This document shows positions 9,540 through 18,090 of a stretch of DNA of 45,267 nt, in pieces. Below the pieces are notes generated by a model, which did no database searches, was not told where the DNA came from, and saw only the letters and a list, made by a program, of their open reading frames with translations. Every line of letters begins with the position of its first letter. Position 1 is the first letter of the stretch. Both the position numbers and the translations under genes were made by a program. The DNA comes from Bacillota bacterium (GTDB lineage Bacteria > Bacillota > Clostridia > Christensenellales > Aristaeellaceae). The DNA lies in assembly GCA_023435435.1 (NCBI GenBank), contig JAEYRW010000004.1, forward strand, positions 1 to 45,267, given 5' to 3'.

Positions 9540-11366
9540 ATGATTGCGCTTCGGCGGGCATTGCTGCTTTTTGTCTCGCTCGCGATATGCCTCGCGCCCT
9601 TTGGCGCGCTTTCCGAAAGCGGATTTTCAGACGATCCCGACCGGGTCGAGATCGCGACGAAGTCCGTTTTGATGCTTGAAGTCTATGACGGGAACGGCAC
9701 GTTCCTCGGTTCGGGGAGCGGCTTTGTCGCCTTTGACAGAAGTAAACTCGTCACGAATAACCACGTGATCGAGGGCGCTGCGTACATCGTCGCCTATTCG
9801 GACGACGGGTACCGGTATATTGTCGACAGGGTGCTCATCGCGGATGAGAAGCGGGACCTTGCGATCCTCGAATTCTCCTCGTCCCCCGACCTCGCGCCGC
9901 TTCCCCTCAATGTGACGGGGGAACTCAAGCGCGCGCAGAAGGTGGTGGCAATTGGAAGCCCCATCGGCATCACCAACACCGTGTCCATCGGGAACATCAG
10001 CGCGCTTTACGAGGAAGACGGCGTGTCAGAAATCCAGTTCACCGCGCCGATTTCACCCGGCAGCAGCGGCGGCGCGCTGTTTGACGACAACGGAGAGGTC
10101 ATCGGCATCACCTCCGCCACATATCTGAACGCCCAGAACATCAACATCGCCGTGCACGTACGCGAGGTGTCCGACCTTTTTGCCCAATGGGATGGAACGA
10201 GCTACCGGAAGTTTTCCGAAGAGGTTCTGCAAAACGATTCAAACGCCACTCCCGCACCTGCCGATGACAGAAACATCAAAGTCGTAGCAGATCAGTTCGT
10301 CTGGTGTGAGGCGGGAAGGAATGTATCGAACGGATCGAGTGAGGCCCATGCCTTTGAAGATGTCGCGCTCGGGGAACTTCTGTACGAGACGGAGAAGTAC
10401 AGCTACTACATGGACATTACCTTTTCGATGGATAAGGGGCGCGATTTGGGCACGACGGTGGTCTTTACATTTCAGCTTTCCGCGCAAAACAAGCTTCTCG
10501 ACAGCGTCGCGATTACAAAATCCTTTGTGCAAAACGAGACGCAATCCGTGCGGAGATACTTCAATATTTCGGAATTGATGCACGCCATACCGGCGCAGGG
10601 CACCTATACCATAACCTGTCTGATCGGGAACCAGGAACTCGTCAGCCGCGACGTCAATGTGTACGCGGATGGACGCACCCCATTACCCGCGACGCCGGAA
10701 CCGTCTCCAAGCCCGACGCCGAGACCTATACTGCGTCCGAAACCCACCGCGACGGCCAAGACATACCCGGAACTGAAATACGGCGACAGGGGCGACGAAG
10801 TCAAGAAGCTGCAGCTCGCGCTCATCCGCCTCGGATATTTGGACGATGCGGCGGACGGCATTTTCGGTAAAAACACGCGTCAGGCCGTCTATGATTTCAA
10901 TCTCGCCAACGGCATCCTGATCGTCAATTTGAATGTCGCCTCCAACAAAACACAGCAGCTCCTGTACGACGGCAATCCAGTTTCCTATCAGGAGCCTGCC
11001 ATGGCATTGTACATTAAGGACGGCGCATATGCGGAATGGTACAATCTGAGCGGCGACAAGATTCAAATCCACTTTCAGGTAACCAGCAAGGCAAAGCACA
11101 AAACCATCGATGCATTCGAGCTCTACGCCTACGCGACGAACGTTTGGGGATACCGGATTTACGGGTCGACGACGGTCTATTATTGGACGACCACAAGAAA
11201 CGTGAAGCCCGGCGCGACCATCTACTCGGACTATGTGACGATGCCGGACAGGAGCAAGATCAACACCGTTTATTGCGGAATCAGCAAGATCATCTACACG
11301 GATGGAAGCATTGAGGCCCTGGAAGACGATGAGGTTCTATACATTTCATGGTCAATCACCGATTGA
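9540..11366 (+). CDS. Secreted trypsin-like serine protease with peptidoglycan-binding domain
   Basis: Predicted exported DegP/HtrA-like protease (S1C) tethered to the cell wall. A signal peptide covers about residues 1-26. The protease domain (about 35-215) shows the triad His75 (TNNHVIEG), Asp106 (RDLAIL) and Ser176 (GSSGGALF). No PDZ domain follows. Instead there is a beta-rich segment of unknown function (about 235-380), a Pro/Thr/Ser linker (about 380-405) and a PG_binding_1 domain (about 408-470, with YGDRGDEVKKLQLAL and GIFGKNTRQAVYDF). A C-terminal beta-type domain (about 480-608) is unrecognised. The ATG at 9540 has GGAGGG six bases upstream; an in-frame TTG at 9510 overlaps the promoter. 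The gene seems monocistronic and converges on the Nudix gene. Confidence 0.85.
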   Translation: MIALRRALLLFVSLAICLAPFGALSESGFSDDPDRVEIATKSVLMLEVYDGNGTFLGSGSGFVAFDRSKLVTNNHVIEGAAYIVAYSDDGYRYIVDRVLIADEKRDLAILEFSSSPDLAPLPLNVTGELKRAQKVVAIGSPIGITNTVSIGNISALYEEDGVSEIQFTAPISPGSSGGALFDDNGEVIGITSATYLNAQNINIAVHVREVSDLFAQWDGTSYRKFSEEVLQNDSNATPAPADDRNIKVVADQFVWCEAGRNVSNGSSEAHAFEDVALGELLYETEKYSYYMDITFSMDKGRDLGTTVVFTFQLSAQNKLLDSVAITKSFVQNETQSVRRYFNISELMHAIPAQGTYTITCLIGNQELVSRDVNVYADGRTPLPATPEPSPSPTPRPILRPKPTATAKTYPELKYGDRGDEVKKLQLALIRLGYLDDAADGIFGKNTRQAVYDFNLANGILIVNLNVASNKTQQLLYDGNPVSYQEPAMALYIKDGAYAEWYNLSGDKIQIHFQVTSKAKHKTIDAFELYAYATNVWGYRIYGSTTVYYWTTTRNVKPGATIYSDYVTMPDRSKINTVYCGISKIIYTDGSIEALEDDEVLYISWSITD

Positions 11367-11372
11367 TCGCGC

Positions 11373-11867
11373 CTAAAGTCCGTCCCGATGCCGTGTGATC
11401 CGCTCGAAGACAAAATCCACGAATTCGCCCCTTTCGCGCATGGCGGCAAGCTCGTCCCAGGTGACCCACTTTGCGTCCGTAACCTCCTCCGGCTGGAGCG
11501 TGAGGGAGGAAATGTCCGTGTCGGTGGTGGCGGTGTAGAGGTCGATGAACTGTCGTTCGCGCAGCTCCGTCGCCACCAGCCGGACGTCCGCGGGGGAGAA
11601 GGAAAGCCCGATTTCCTCCCGCGTCTCGCGCAGAATGGTGTCGAGGGTGGTCTCGCCCGCGCACACAAAGCCGCCCGTGCATTCCCACAGGCCAGGATAT
11701 TCGCGCTTTTCCGGGTGGCGCTTTGTTACCATGATCCGCCCGTCGGTATTCAGAATCCAGATTTCCGCGCCGAGCCGGTATTCGCCGTCCCGGAGCATCT
11801 CATATCGCGCGCGCGTTCCGCCGGTCGGGACGCGCGCTTCGGTAAAGATGTCGTACCGTTCCGCCAT
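11373..11867 (-). CDS. Nudix hydrolase
   Basis: Probably hydrolyses a nucleoside-diphosphate-linked substrate, which the sequence does not identify. The Nudix box is intact: GGFVCAGETTLD followed by RETREEIGL. The N-terminal part (GGTRARYEMLRDGEYRLG) resembles MutT/IPP-isomerase-like Nudix proteins that act on small diphosphates. The length is 164 aa. The ATG at 11867 follows GGGGTG and lies about 28 bases after a predicted start site. A longer in-frame reading to 12005 would run through the promoter and is rejected. It diverges from the ABC transporter operon and converges on the protease gene with six bases between them. Confidence 0.88.
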   Translation of the reverse strand: MAERYDIFTEARVPTGGTRARYEMLRDGEYRLGAEIWILNTDGRIMVTKRHPEKREYPGLWECTGGFVCAGETTLDTILRETREEIGLSFSPADVRLVATELRERQFIDLYTATTDTDISSLTLQPEEVTDAKWVTWDELAAMRERGEFVDFVFERITRHRDGL

Positions 11868-11901
11868 TTCTACACCCCATTTGCGCGATTGGAAATTGAT
11901 T

Positions 11902-11930
11902 ATTATACCCGTTCGTTTTGCTTTTGTCAA
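11902..11930 (-). promoter_or_regulatory. Consensus SigA promoter of the Nudix gene
   Basis: On the minus strand this is TTGACA (11925-11930), 17 bp, TATAAT (11902-11907), a perfect match in both hexamers and spacing. The start is near 11895. Its -35 lies only eight bases from the -35 of the divergent ABC operon promoter. Confidence 0.92.
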
Positions 11931-11938
11931 ATTTTTGG

Positions 11939-11968
11939 TTGACAGGCGGGCGCGCAATGTGGTATCAT
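11939..11968 (+). promoter_or_regulatory. SigA-type promoter of the ABC transporter operon
   Basis: TTGACA (11939-11944) and TATCAT (11963-11968) are separated by 18 bp. The start is near 11975, ahead of GGAGGGTGAT and the ATG at 12004. It lies back to back with the Nudix promoter, so one regulator could affect both. Confidence 0.85.
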
Positions 11969-12003
11969 TTATGCCTTGACGCAAAATGAAGGAGGGTGAT
12001 ACC

Positions 12004-12969
12004 ATGGCCGCGATCTCGGCCGAAGGGCTTGTAAAGACCTACACGGTGCGCGAAAAGAAGGGGCTGATCGGGCGAACGGTCAAGCGGATTGAGGCGCTCA
12101 AGGGCGTTTCCTTCGACATCGCCGAGGGCGAGCTCGTGGGCTACATCGGTCCCAACGGCGCGGGCAAGTCCACCACGGTGAAGATTCTCTCCGGCATCCT
12201 CACCCCGGACGGCGGGCGCTTAACGGTAAACGGCCTTACGCCGTGGGAATCCCGGGCAAAACACGCGGCGCACATCGGTGTGGTATTTGGCCAACGAAGT
12301 CAGCTCTGGTGGGACCTCCCCGTCATCGACTCCTTCTCCCTTCTCAAGGACATCTACAAAATCCCCTCTCCCGACTATCAAAAATCATTCGACGAGCTTT
12401 CCGGACGCCTCAATCTCGAACCGCTCCTCAAAACGCCCGTGCGCCAGCTTTCATTGGGTCAAAGGATGCGCTGCGAACTCGTGGCCTCGCTCCTGCACAG
12501 TCCTCGCGTTCTCTTTCTCGACGAACCGACCATCGGCCTCGACGCCGCCACAAAGCTCGCCGTGCGCGACTTCATCAAGCACATCAACAAACAGCGCGGC
12601 GTGACCGCCATTCTCACCACCCACGACATGGACGACATCGAATCTCTCTGCTCCCGCGTGATGCTCATCGGCGCGGGGGTGAAGCTTCTGGACGGCGACA
12701 TTTCGCTCCTCCGGCGCGGGCGGGATGAACGCGTGCTCACCTGCGAGGTGAAAAACCCCGGCCCCTGCGTGCTGGACGCGCAAATCCTCTCCATGGAGGC
12801 CGACGGGCGCATGCTCACCGTGCGCTTTGACCCGCAGGTCACCTCCGCCGCGAGCCTCATCGCCGAGATCGACCAGAAATGCGGCATGGGGGACGTGACG
12901 GTGGAACATACGCCCATCGAGCGCGTGGTGGCCAAGGTCTACGCGGAGCTTGCGGGAGGCGCGGAATGA
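12004..12969 (+). CDS. ABC-2 type transporter, ATP-binding protein
   Basis: ATPase subunit of a three-gene ABC exporter. Walker A GPNGAGKS is at residues 49-56, the signature LSLGQ at 149-153 and Walker B VLFLDEP at 169-175, followed by the H-loop THD. A C-terminal extension of about 90 residues follows the core. The sequence resembles the group annotated as ABC-2 family ATPases (COG4586-like) that pair with two permeases, as here. The substrate is unknown. ATG 12004 has GGAGGG directly upstream; an in-frame ATG at 11986 has no ribosome binding site. The stop overlaps the next gene by four bases. Confidence 0.93.
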   Translation: MAAISAEGLVKTYTVREKKGLIGRTVKRIEALKGVSFDIAEGELVGYIGPNGAGKSTTVKILSGILTPDGGRLTVNGLTPWESRAKHAAHIGVVFGQRSQLWWDLPVIDSFSLLKDIYKIPSPDYQKSFDELSGRLNLEPLLKTPVRQLSLGQRMRCELVASLLHSPRVLFLDEPTIGLDAATKLAVRDFIKHINKQRGVTAILTTHDMDDIESLCSRVMLIGAGVKLLDGDISLLRRGRDERVLTCEVKNPGPCVLDAQILSMEADGRMLTVRFDPQVTSAASLIAEIDQKCGMGDVTVEHTPIERVVAKVYAELAGGAE

Positions 12970-13766
12970 GCACGTATTTTTCGTTCTTCCGCATGCGGTT
13001 TCTGACGCTCATCCAGTACCGCGCGGCGGCGCTGGCGGGCGTCGCCACCCAGTGGGTGTTCGGGATGATGCGGGTATTGGTGCTATGGGCGTTTTACGCG
13101 TCCTCGGACGCATCCCATCCCATGAGCTTTGCCCAGACGGCGAGCTATGTCTGGATCGGACAGGCGATGCTTGGAACCCTCCCCTGGAACGAGGACGCCG
13201 AGATCATGAGCTCCGTGCTCACCGGTCAAGTGGCCTACGAACTCACGCGTCCGCTGGACGTCTATTCCATGTGGTTCGCGCGCACGCTGGCGCTGCGCAC
13301 AGCGCCGACGATCCTGCGCGCCGTGCCCCAGTTTATCATCGCCCTGTTCCTTGTGCCCGCGCCCTATGGAATGACGGCGCCGTCGCTCCTGACGCTCCTT
13401 GCGTGGATTCCCGCGATGCTGTGCGGCGTGCTGCTGGCCGCGTCGATCACCAATCTCGTTCATGTGGCTGTTCTTTGGACGACCCGGGGCGAAGGGCTGC
13501 GGCGCTTCATGCCCGTTCTTGTGATGGTGCTTTCCGGCATGATCGTGCCCCTGCGGCTCTTGCCCGACTGGGCGCAGACGGTTGCCCGGCTCCAGCCGTT
13601 CGCGGGGGTGATGGATCTTCCCTCGCAGCTCTTTTGCGGGAGCCTCGCGCCGGGGAACTTCGTCTGGATTGTCGGCGCGCAGCTTTTCTGGATGGCGGCA
13701 TTTGTGCTAACCGGACGGGTCATGGCAAGCCGCGGCATCCGCCGCGTCGCTGTGGCGGGAGGTTGA
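12966..13766 (+). CDS. ABC-2 family permease, first subunit
   Basis: Integral membrane subunit of the exporter, 266 aa, with about six hydrophobic segments and a very short cytoplasmic N-terminus. The segment GQVAYELTRPLDVYSMWFAR is typical of this permease family (COG4587/COG3694-like), where the motif lies in the first cytoplasmic loop. The ATG at 12966 overlaps the ATPase stop (ATGA), and the stop overlaps the start of the second permease. The two permeases probably form a heterodimer. The transported substrate cannot be deduced. Confidence 0.88.
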   Translation: MSTYFSFFRMRFLTLIQYRAAALAGVATQWVFGMMRVLVLWAFYASSDASHPMSFAQTASYVWIGQAMLGTLPWNEDAEIMSSVLTGQVAYELTRPLDVYSMWFARTLALRTAPTILRAVPQFIIALFLVPAPYGMTAPSLLTLLAWIPAMLCGVLLAASITNLVHVAVLWTTRGEGLRRFMPVLVMVLSGMIVPLRLLPDWAQTVARLQPFAGVMDLPSQLFCGSLAPGNFVWIVGAQLFWMAAFVLTGRVMASRGIRRVAVAGG

Positions 13767-13768
13767 TG

Positions 13769-14560
13769 ATGAACGGGATTGCGATGTATTTCAAGTTTCT
13801 CAAGGTTTCGTTTCGGGTTCAGATGATGTATCCAGCGTCGTTTGTCTTGTATACCGCGGCCAATTTCGCCATCAGCATTGTCGATTTGTTCGCGATCTAC
13901 GCCTTCTTTCTGCGTTTCCATTCGCTGGGACAGTGGTCGTTGGGCGAGGTCATGCTCTTCTACGGCATGACATACATGGCCTTCGCGCTGGCGGAAGCGT
14001 ACATGCGCGGCTTCGACGTCATCGACCGGCACATCCGAACCGGCGAGTTCGACCGGCTTCTGCTTCGCCCGCGCAGCGTCTTTTTGCAGGTGCTCGGCAG
14101 CGACTTCCAACTTCTGCGCATCGGGCGCTTCCTGAACGGGCTTTTGCCCTTTCTCATCGGATTTGGTAGGGTGAAGCCCGCTTGGGACGCTGCCGATTGG
14201 CTGCTCATTCTCGCTTCCATCGTACTTGGTTCCATGAGCTACGGCGCCATCATACTGATCCGCGCCATGGCAAGCTTCTTTACCGTGGAAGCTCTCGAGG
14301 TATTCAATGTCTTCACAAACGGCGGTCTTGAGGCCACCTGTTACCCCATGGACATCTACACCGGCTGGTTCAGAAACCTCTTTACCTACGTCATCCCCCT
14401 GGCCGCCATCAACTACTGGCCCATGAGCGTACTCCTCCACAAAAATTACGCCCCCGCGTGGGTTTCATACCTTTCGCCCCTGCTCGGGCTGGCGTTCTTT
14501 TGCCTGGGCTTCCTCTGCTGGCGCTTCGGCGTCCGGCACTACCGTTCCACGGGGTCTTAG
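13769..14560 (+). CDS. ABC-2 family permease, second subunit
   Basis: Second membrane subunit of the exporter, 263 aa, with about six membrane segments. It shares the family loop motif as DRHIRTGEFDRLLLRPRSVF, and ends in a hydrophobic helix followed by a short basic tail. ATG 13769 has GGGAGG (13757-13762) six bases upstream; the immediately preceding ATG at 13766 overlaps the stop of the first permease and is only three bases from the same site. It is followed after three bases by a pseudouridine synthase gene, so the transcript probably continues. Confidence 0.88.
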   Translation: MNGIAMYFKFLKVSFRVQMMYPASFVLYTAANFAISIVDLFAIYAFFLRFHSLGQWSLGEVMLFYGMTYMAFALAEAYMRGFDVIDRHIRTGEFDRLLLRPRSVFLQVLGSDFQLLRIGRFLNGLLPFLIGFGRVKPAWDAADWLLILASIVLGSMSYGAIILIRAMASFFTVEALEVFNVFTNGGLEATCYPMDIYTGWFRNLFTYVIPLAAINYWPMSVLLHKNYAPAWVSYLSPLLGLAFFCLGFLCWRFGVRHYRSTGS

Positions 14561-14563
14561 AAA

Positions 14564-15463
14564 ATGAATCGGATCATCAGTTCAGTCGTTTCCGAACAGG
14601 ACGCGGGTCGAAAGCTGAAGTACTACGTCCGGGGCGCCATGGGGGTCAGCTACGCCCAGTATGCTTCCCTCAAGCGCGCGGACGGCGTGCTTTTAAACGG
14701 ACAGCCCGCCCGGGCCAACGACCTCCTCCGCCCCGGGGACGTGGTGGCGCTCAGGCTTTTTGACCACGCGCATCCCGCCGTTCCGCCGGATTTTGCGCCG
14801 GTCAAAATCGCCTATGAGGACGAGGATATCCTCGTCATTGACAAGGACGCGCCGCTTCCCTGTCAGATGTCGGAAAAACAGGGTGGCCCGACGTTGGAAA
14901 ACCGGCTCGCGGGGCTGTATGGGCCGGACTTCCTGTTCCGCCCGCTCAATCGGCTCGACAAGGGAACCAGCGGGCTTTTGTGTGCCGCCAAGAATGCCCA
15001 CGCCTGCCAGATCCTCCAAAAGAAGCTCCACACGGGTGAATTTGTACGGGAATATCTCGCGGTGGTGTGCGGGTCTCTCCGGGGGGAAGGCGTGATTGAC
15101 CTTCCCATCGCCAAGGTAGACGGGCCTTCCATCCGCCGGGTCGTCGATCCGAAGCGCGGCAAAAAATCCGTGACCCATTGGCGTTCACTGGGCGTCTTCG
15201 GAGACTACTCCCTCATCCGGCTCACCCTCGAGACGGGCCGGACGCACCAGATTCGCGTGCACATGGCAGCCGTTGGTCATCCCGTGGCGGGGGATTTTCT
15301 GTATGGGACAGAGCTCGCGGCGCTCCCCGGGCGGTTTGCGCTCCATTCCGCGCGGCTCTGCGTGACGCATCCCATGACGGGCGCGCGGGTCGAGGTGGAA
15401 AGCCCGCTGCCGGACGCGCTCAACGCGCTGATTTCCACTTGCGCAAAGGAGAAACAGGAATGA
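14564..15463 (+). CDS. RluA-family pseudouridine synthase
   Basis: Converts specific uridines in rRNA or tRNA to pseudouridine. The N-terminal part (about residues 12-68, with LKRADGVLLNGQPAR and DLLRPGDVV) resembles an S4 RNA-binding domain. The catalytic domain has the conserved aspartate in NRLDKGTSGLL, where most members read HRLD, and ends with GRTHQIRVHMA and ALHSARL. The length of 299 aa is typical of the RluD/YjbO-like group; the exact target uridine cannot be assigned. It lies three bases after the ABC permease gene and overlaps the HAD gene by four bases (ATGA). Confidence 0.92.
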   Translation: MNRIISSVVSEQDAGRKLKYYVRGAMGVSYAQYASLKRADGVLLNGQPARANDLLRPGDVVALRLFDHAHPAVPPDFAPVKIAYEDEDILVIDKDAPLPCQMSEKQGGPTLENRLAGLYGPDFLFRPLNRLDKGTSGLLCAAKNAHACQILQKKLHTGEFVREYLAVVCGSLRGEGVIDLPIAKVDGPSIRRVVDPKRGKKSVTHWRSLGVFGDYSLIRLTLETGRTHQIRVHMAAVGHPVAGDFLYGTELAALPGRFALHSARLCVTHPMTGARVEVESPLPDALNALISTCAKEKQE

Positions 15464-16110
15464 CAAAGCTCGACGCGGTTCTCTTCGACCTGGACGATAC
15501 CCTTCTCGACCGGCGCGCCTCCTTCCGCGCCTTCGCGGCCGGCTTCATCGCGGAACGCTTTCCGGATGGAAACCTGCCGGACGACCCTGAAGCCATGATC
15601 GCCCTCATGGAGGCCCTCGACCAGGGCGGCTACGGCAAAAAATCCGTGCTCTATGAAACCATTGTGGAGAAATGGAATCTTCGGGGTGAAACGGCGGGAG
15701 AACTGACCGCCGCCCATTACCGGGCGTTCGCCCGGTACGTCGTGCCCGATCCGGACATGGAGGCGGTGCTCGACGCGCTCAAACCCAAATACAGGCTCGG
15801 CCTCATCACCAACGGCTCGACCGAGGGCCAGCACGCCAAGCTCGACCGGTTGGGCATCCGGGCCCGCTTCGGCGCCGTGGTGGTGTCGGGGGACATCGGC
15901 ATTCACAAGCCCGACCCGCGCATCTTTGAACTGTGTCTCTCCGCTCTCGGCGTCGCGCCCGACCGCGCGGTCTATGTGGGCGACCACTATGAAAACGACG
16001 TCCTCGGCGCCCAAAGAGCGGGGCTGCGCGCTGTCTGGTATCCCAACGGTCCCCAAAATGCGAACGTCCCGGCAGTCGCGCGACTCCGGGACGTGTTGGA
16101 ATTCCTGTAG
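15460..16110 (+). CDS. HAD-superfamily phosphatase (YjjG-like subfamily IA)
   Basis: Predicted small-molecule phosphohydrolase. Motif I is FDLDDTLLD with the nucleophile Asp near residue 10, motif II is LITNGS, motif III is the Lys in IGIHKPDPRIF, and motif IV is YVGDHYENDVLGA. The alpha-helical cap between motifs I and II marks subfamily IA. At 216 aa it is like YjjG/YfnB-type nucleotidases, but the substrate is unknown. The start overlaps the stop of the pseudouridine synthase gene. It is the last gene of the 12004-16110 run and converges on the lipid kinase gene with two bases between them. Confidence 0.9.
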   Translation: MTKLDAVLFDLDDTLLDRRASFRAFAAGFIAERFPDGNLPDDPEAMIALMEALDQGGYGKKSVLYETIVEKWNLRGETAGELTAAHYRAFARYVVPDPDMEAVLDALKPKYRLGLITNGSTEGQHAKLDRLGIRARFGAVVVSGDIGIHKPDPRIFELCLSALGVAPDRAVYVGDHYENDVLGAQRAGLRAVWYPNGPQNANVPAVARLRDVLEFL

Positions 16111-16112
16111 AC

Positions 16113-16994
16113 CTATTTGCAGATGGTGATGGCGTTGTGCAGATTTCTGATGACCGTCTCGCGCCCGCCCGCGGCTTCCTCGCCGTCGAGCGCCCAGATG
16201 ACCTCCTGCTCGACGGTGAACTTGATCTCCGGCGCGTGAATGAAGTCGAACATCTTGTTGTTAAAGTCCGAATTCATGATGGAGCCGAGCACCAGGTTCA
16301 GGTCGTTGGGGGAGCGGATGTTCTTGACGAGCATTACCTCGAAGAGCCCGTCCGACATGTCCACGATCTCGCTGTCGAGCTTCACGATGCCCGCGATAGA
16401 CGTCGAGTTCGCCACCGCGCCGAATATATAATCGTCCTCCAGGCGCACGTCCTCCGCTTCCACCGTCATGTGAAAGGAACGGATGTTCACGATGTCCTTG
16501 ATGCCCTCGAGGATGTAGGCAAAATGCCCCAGCGCGTTTTTGGTGGCCTGGGGCGCGGTGTAGGAGGCGGCGGTAAACAGCCCGAACGACGCGATGTAGG
16601 AAAAGATGCGCTGTTCGCCGAACGCGCCCACATCCAGCGGGAGGGGGCTTCCCTCGATGGCCGCGCGGGTCGCCTCCCGCACGTCGCGGGAAAGCTCCAG
16701 CGAAGCCGCGAAGTCGTTGGTGCTGCCCAGCGGGATGTATCCCAGCGGGATGTTTTCACCCGAGCGCACAAGGCCGGTGATCACCTCGTTGAGCGTGCCG
16801 TCGCCGCCCACGCACACGATCTTTTCGTATTGATCCCGCGTGGCGGCCTGGGCGATTTCCCGCGCATGGCCGCGGTGGCGCGAAACGCGCACGTTAACCT
16901 CCAGGCCCGCCGCGCTCATGACATCCACAATTTCAAAAAGCGCGGTCCTGGCGCGCAGTTTTCCCGCCACGGGATTGACGATCATCAGAACCAT
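16113..16994 (-). CDS. Diacylglycerol/lipid kinase family protein (YegS/DgkB-like)
   Basis: Soluble lipid kinase that likely phosphorylates diacylglycerol or a related lipid, recycling it for phospholipid synthesis. The N-terminal motif IVNPVAG is followed by the nucleotide-binding motif VGGDGTLNEV and by PLGSTNDFA, all hallmarks of the DAGK catalytic domain. The C-terminal beta-rich domain includes IVDMSDGLFEVMLV. The length of 293 aa is typical. The ATG at 16994 follows GGGAGGG. It starts 16 bases after the URO-D-like gene and is probably co-transcribed with it. The PAP2-like gene at 18881 could act in related lipid chemistry, but no direct link is seen. Confidence 0.92.
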   Translation of the reverse strand: MVLMIVNPVAGKLRARTALFEIVDVMSAAGLEVNVRVSRHRGHAREIAQAATRDQYEKIVCVGGDGTLNEVITGLVRSGENIPLGYIPLGSTNDFAASLELSRDVREATRAAIEGSPLPLDVGAFGEQRIFSYIASFGLFTAASYTAPQATKNALGHFAYILEGIKDIVNIRSFHMTVEAEDVRLEDDYIFGAVANSTSIAGIVKLDSEIVDMSDGLFEVMLVKNIRSPNDLNLVLGSIMNSDFNNKMFDFIHAPEIKFTVEQEVIWALDGEEAAGGRETVIRNLHNAITICK

Positions 16995-17010
16995 TGCGCC
17001 CTCCCGGGTT

Positions 17011-17940
17011 TTAATAATCGCGCATTCTGCGCCAGACGTCCAGAACCAGCATGTACCGCTCCAGCTTCATGCCCTTGAAGGGGATGTTGCTCGTCGCGTA
17101 CACATACCCGCCGCCGGGCTTCGCGTAGGTGAGGCAGTACTCGCACGAATCGATTACCTGCTGGTCGGTGCCGGTCTGCAGGTACGCGCAGTGCACGTTT
17201 CCGCACAGCGCCACTCTGTCGCCGTACTTCTCCTTCACCTCGCGGATGTCGACGCCCGCCATGGGATCGAGGGAGTGAAGTGCGTGGGGGTTGGCGGACA
17301 CGAGCTGGTCGATGATGGGCATGATGTTGCCGTCCGTGTGCTTGATGGCGTATGCGCCCATGTCGCGGATGTGGGCGATGATTTTCGTGAGATACGGCGT
17401 CACAAACCGCGAAAACATATCGGGGGACATAAAAGGCCCCTTGTTGAAGCAGTAGTCGCTGCACAGGATAAAGCCGTCGACGCCCGCCGCGAACATGTCC
17501 TCGTTGTTCTTCATGGCGTTTTTCATCATTCGCTCGGCATCATCGCAGAGTTCTTCCGGTTCCTCGTACATCTTGACCGCCAGTTCCTCGAGCCCGTCGC
17601 CGTCTGGAATGGCAAAGGTGCCGTCGCCGTGACAGAAGATGGCGTACTTGTCGCCGGAATACTCGCGCAAAAGCTCCACCGTGCGGGCGAGATGTTCGCG
17701 GCTCAGGTAGTGAACGCAGATGGCGTCGTGCTCCAGCTTGTCATAGACTTCGATGATGTAGCGCGCGTTTTCCCGGAGTTTTTCCTCGATCTGCCCGCTC
17801 GTCAGCCCCTCAAGCATCTTTTCGCGCAGAAAGCGCTTCCCGAGGAGTTCTTCCTCAAGCTGGAATTCCAATTCGAACGTGGGCACGCGGTCCGGTATTT
17901 TCCTGTCCAGCGCGCACAGAAACCGTTCCCTCTGCGTCAT
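17011..17940 (-). CDS. Uroporphyrinogen decarboxylase-family protein (MtaA/CmuA-like)
   Basis: URO-D-fold protein of the group that includes corrinoid-linked methyltransferases rather than haem enzymes. At 309 aa it shows AIKHTDGNIMPIID and ALCGNVHC, where the methyltransferase group keeps metal-binding His and Cys residues. No hemA-hemL genes or corrinoid protein genes are nearby, so the substrate is open. I chose ATG 17940 because GGAGGG lies just upstream; the in-frame ATG at 17955 has no site. The gene has a TTGCGC-N17-TATAAT promoter. A second, larger and divergent URO-D-like protein is encoded at 33016-34257. Confidence 0.85.
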   Translation of the reverse strand: MTQRERFLCALDRKIPDRVPTFELEFQLEEELLGKRFLREKMLEGLTSGQIEEKLRENARYIIEVYDKLEHDAICVHYLSREHLARTVELLREYSGDKYAIFCHGDGTFAIPDGDGLEELAVKMYEEPEELCDDAERMMKNAMKNNEDMFAAGVDGFILCSDYCFNKGPFMSPDMFSRFVTPYLTKIIAHIRDMGAYAIKHTDGNIMPIIDQLVSANPHALHSLDPMAGVDIREVKEKYGDRVALCGNVHCAYLQTGTDQQVIDSCEYCLTYAKPGGGYVYATSNIPFKGMKLERYMLVLDVWRRMRDY

Positions 17941-17969
17941 GTCGTTTCCCTCCATCTATCCTGTCTGTG

Positions 17970-17998
17970 ATTATACCGCATTGACATGTTCCGCGCAA
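17970..17998 (-). promoter_or_regulatory. SigA-type promoter of the URO-D-like/lipid kinase pair
   Basis: On the minus strand TTGCGC (17993-17998) and a perfect TATAAT (17970-17975) are separated by 17 bp. The start is near 17963, about 23 bases before the ATG at 17940. The -35 is weak. Confidence 0.72.
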
Positions 17999-18038
17999 CC
18001 GAAATTTACATATGTGTGATACCGCGATGGGCAAAGCG

Positions 18039-18068
18039 TTGACAAATGCCCGCGGATTGGATTATCAT
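18039..18068 (+). promoter_or_regulatory. SigA-type promoter of the 18091-21445 operon
   Basis: TTGACA (18039-18044) and TATCAT (18063-18068) are separated by 18 bp, nearly identical to the promoter at 11939. The start is near 18075. The ATG at 18046 therefore lies inside the promoter, and the TTG at 18091 is the first usable start. Confidence 0.83.
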
Positions 18069-18090
18069 TGTAAAAAGGGGAGGCGGTCGC

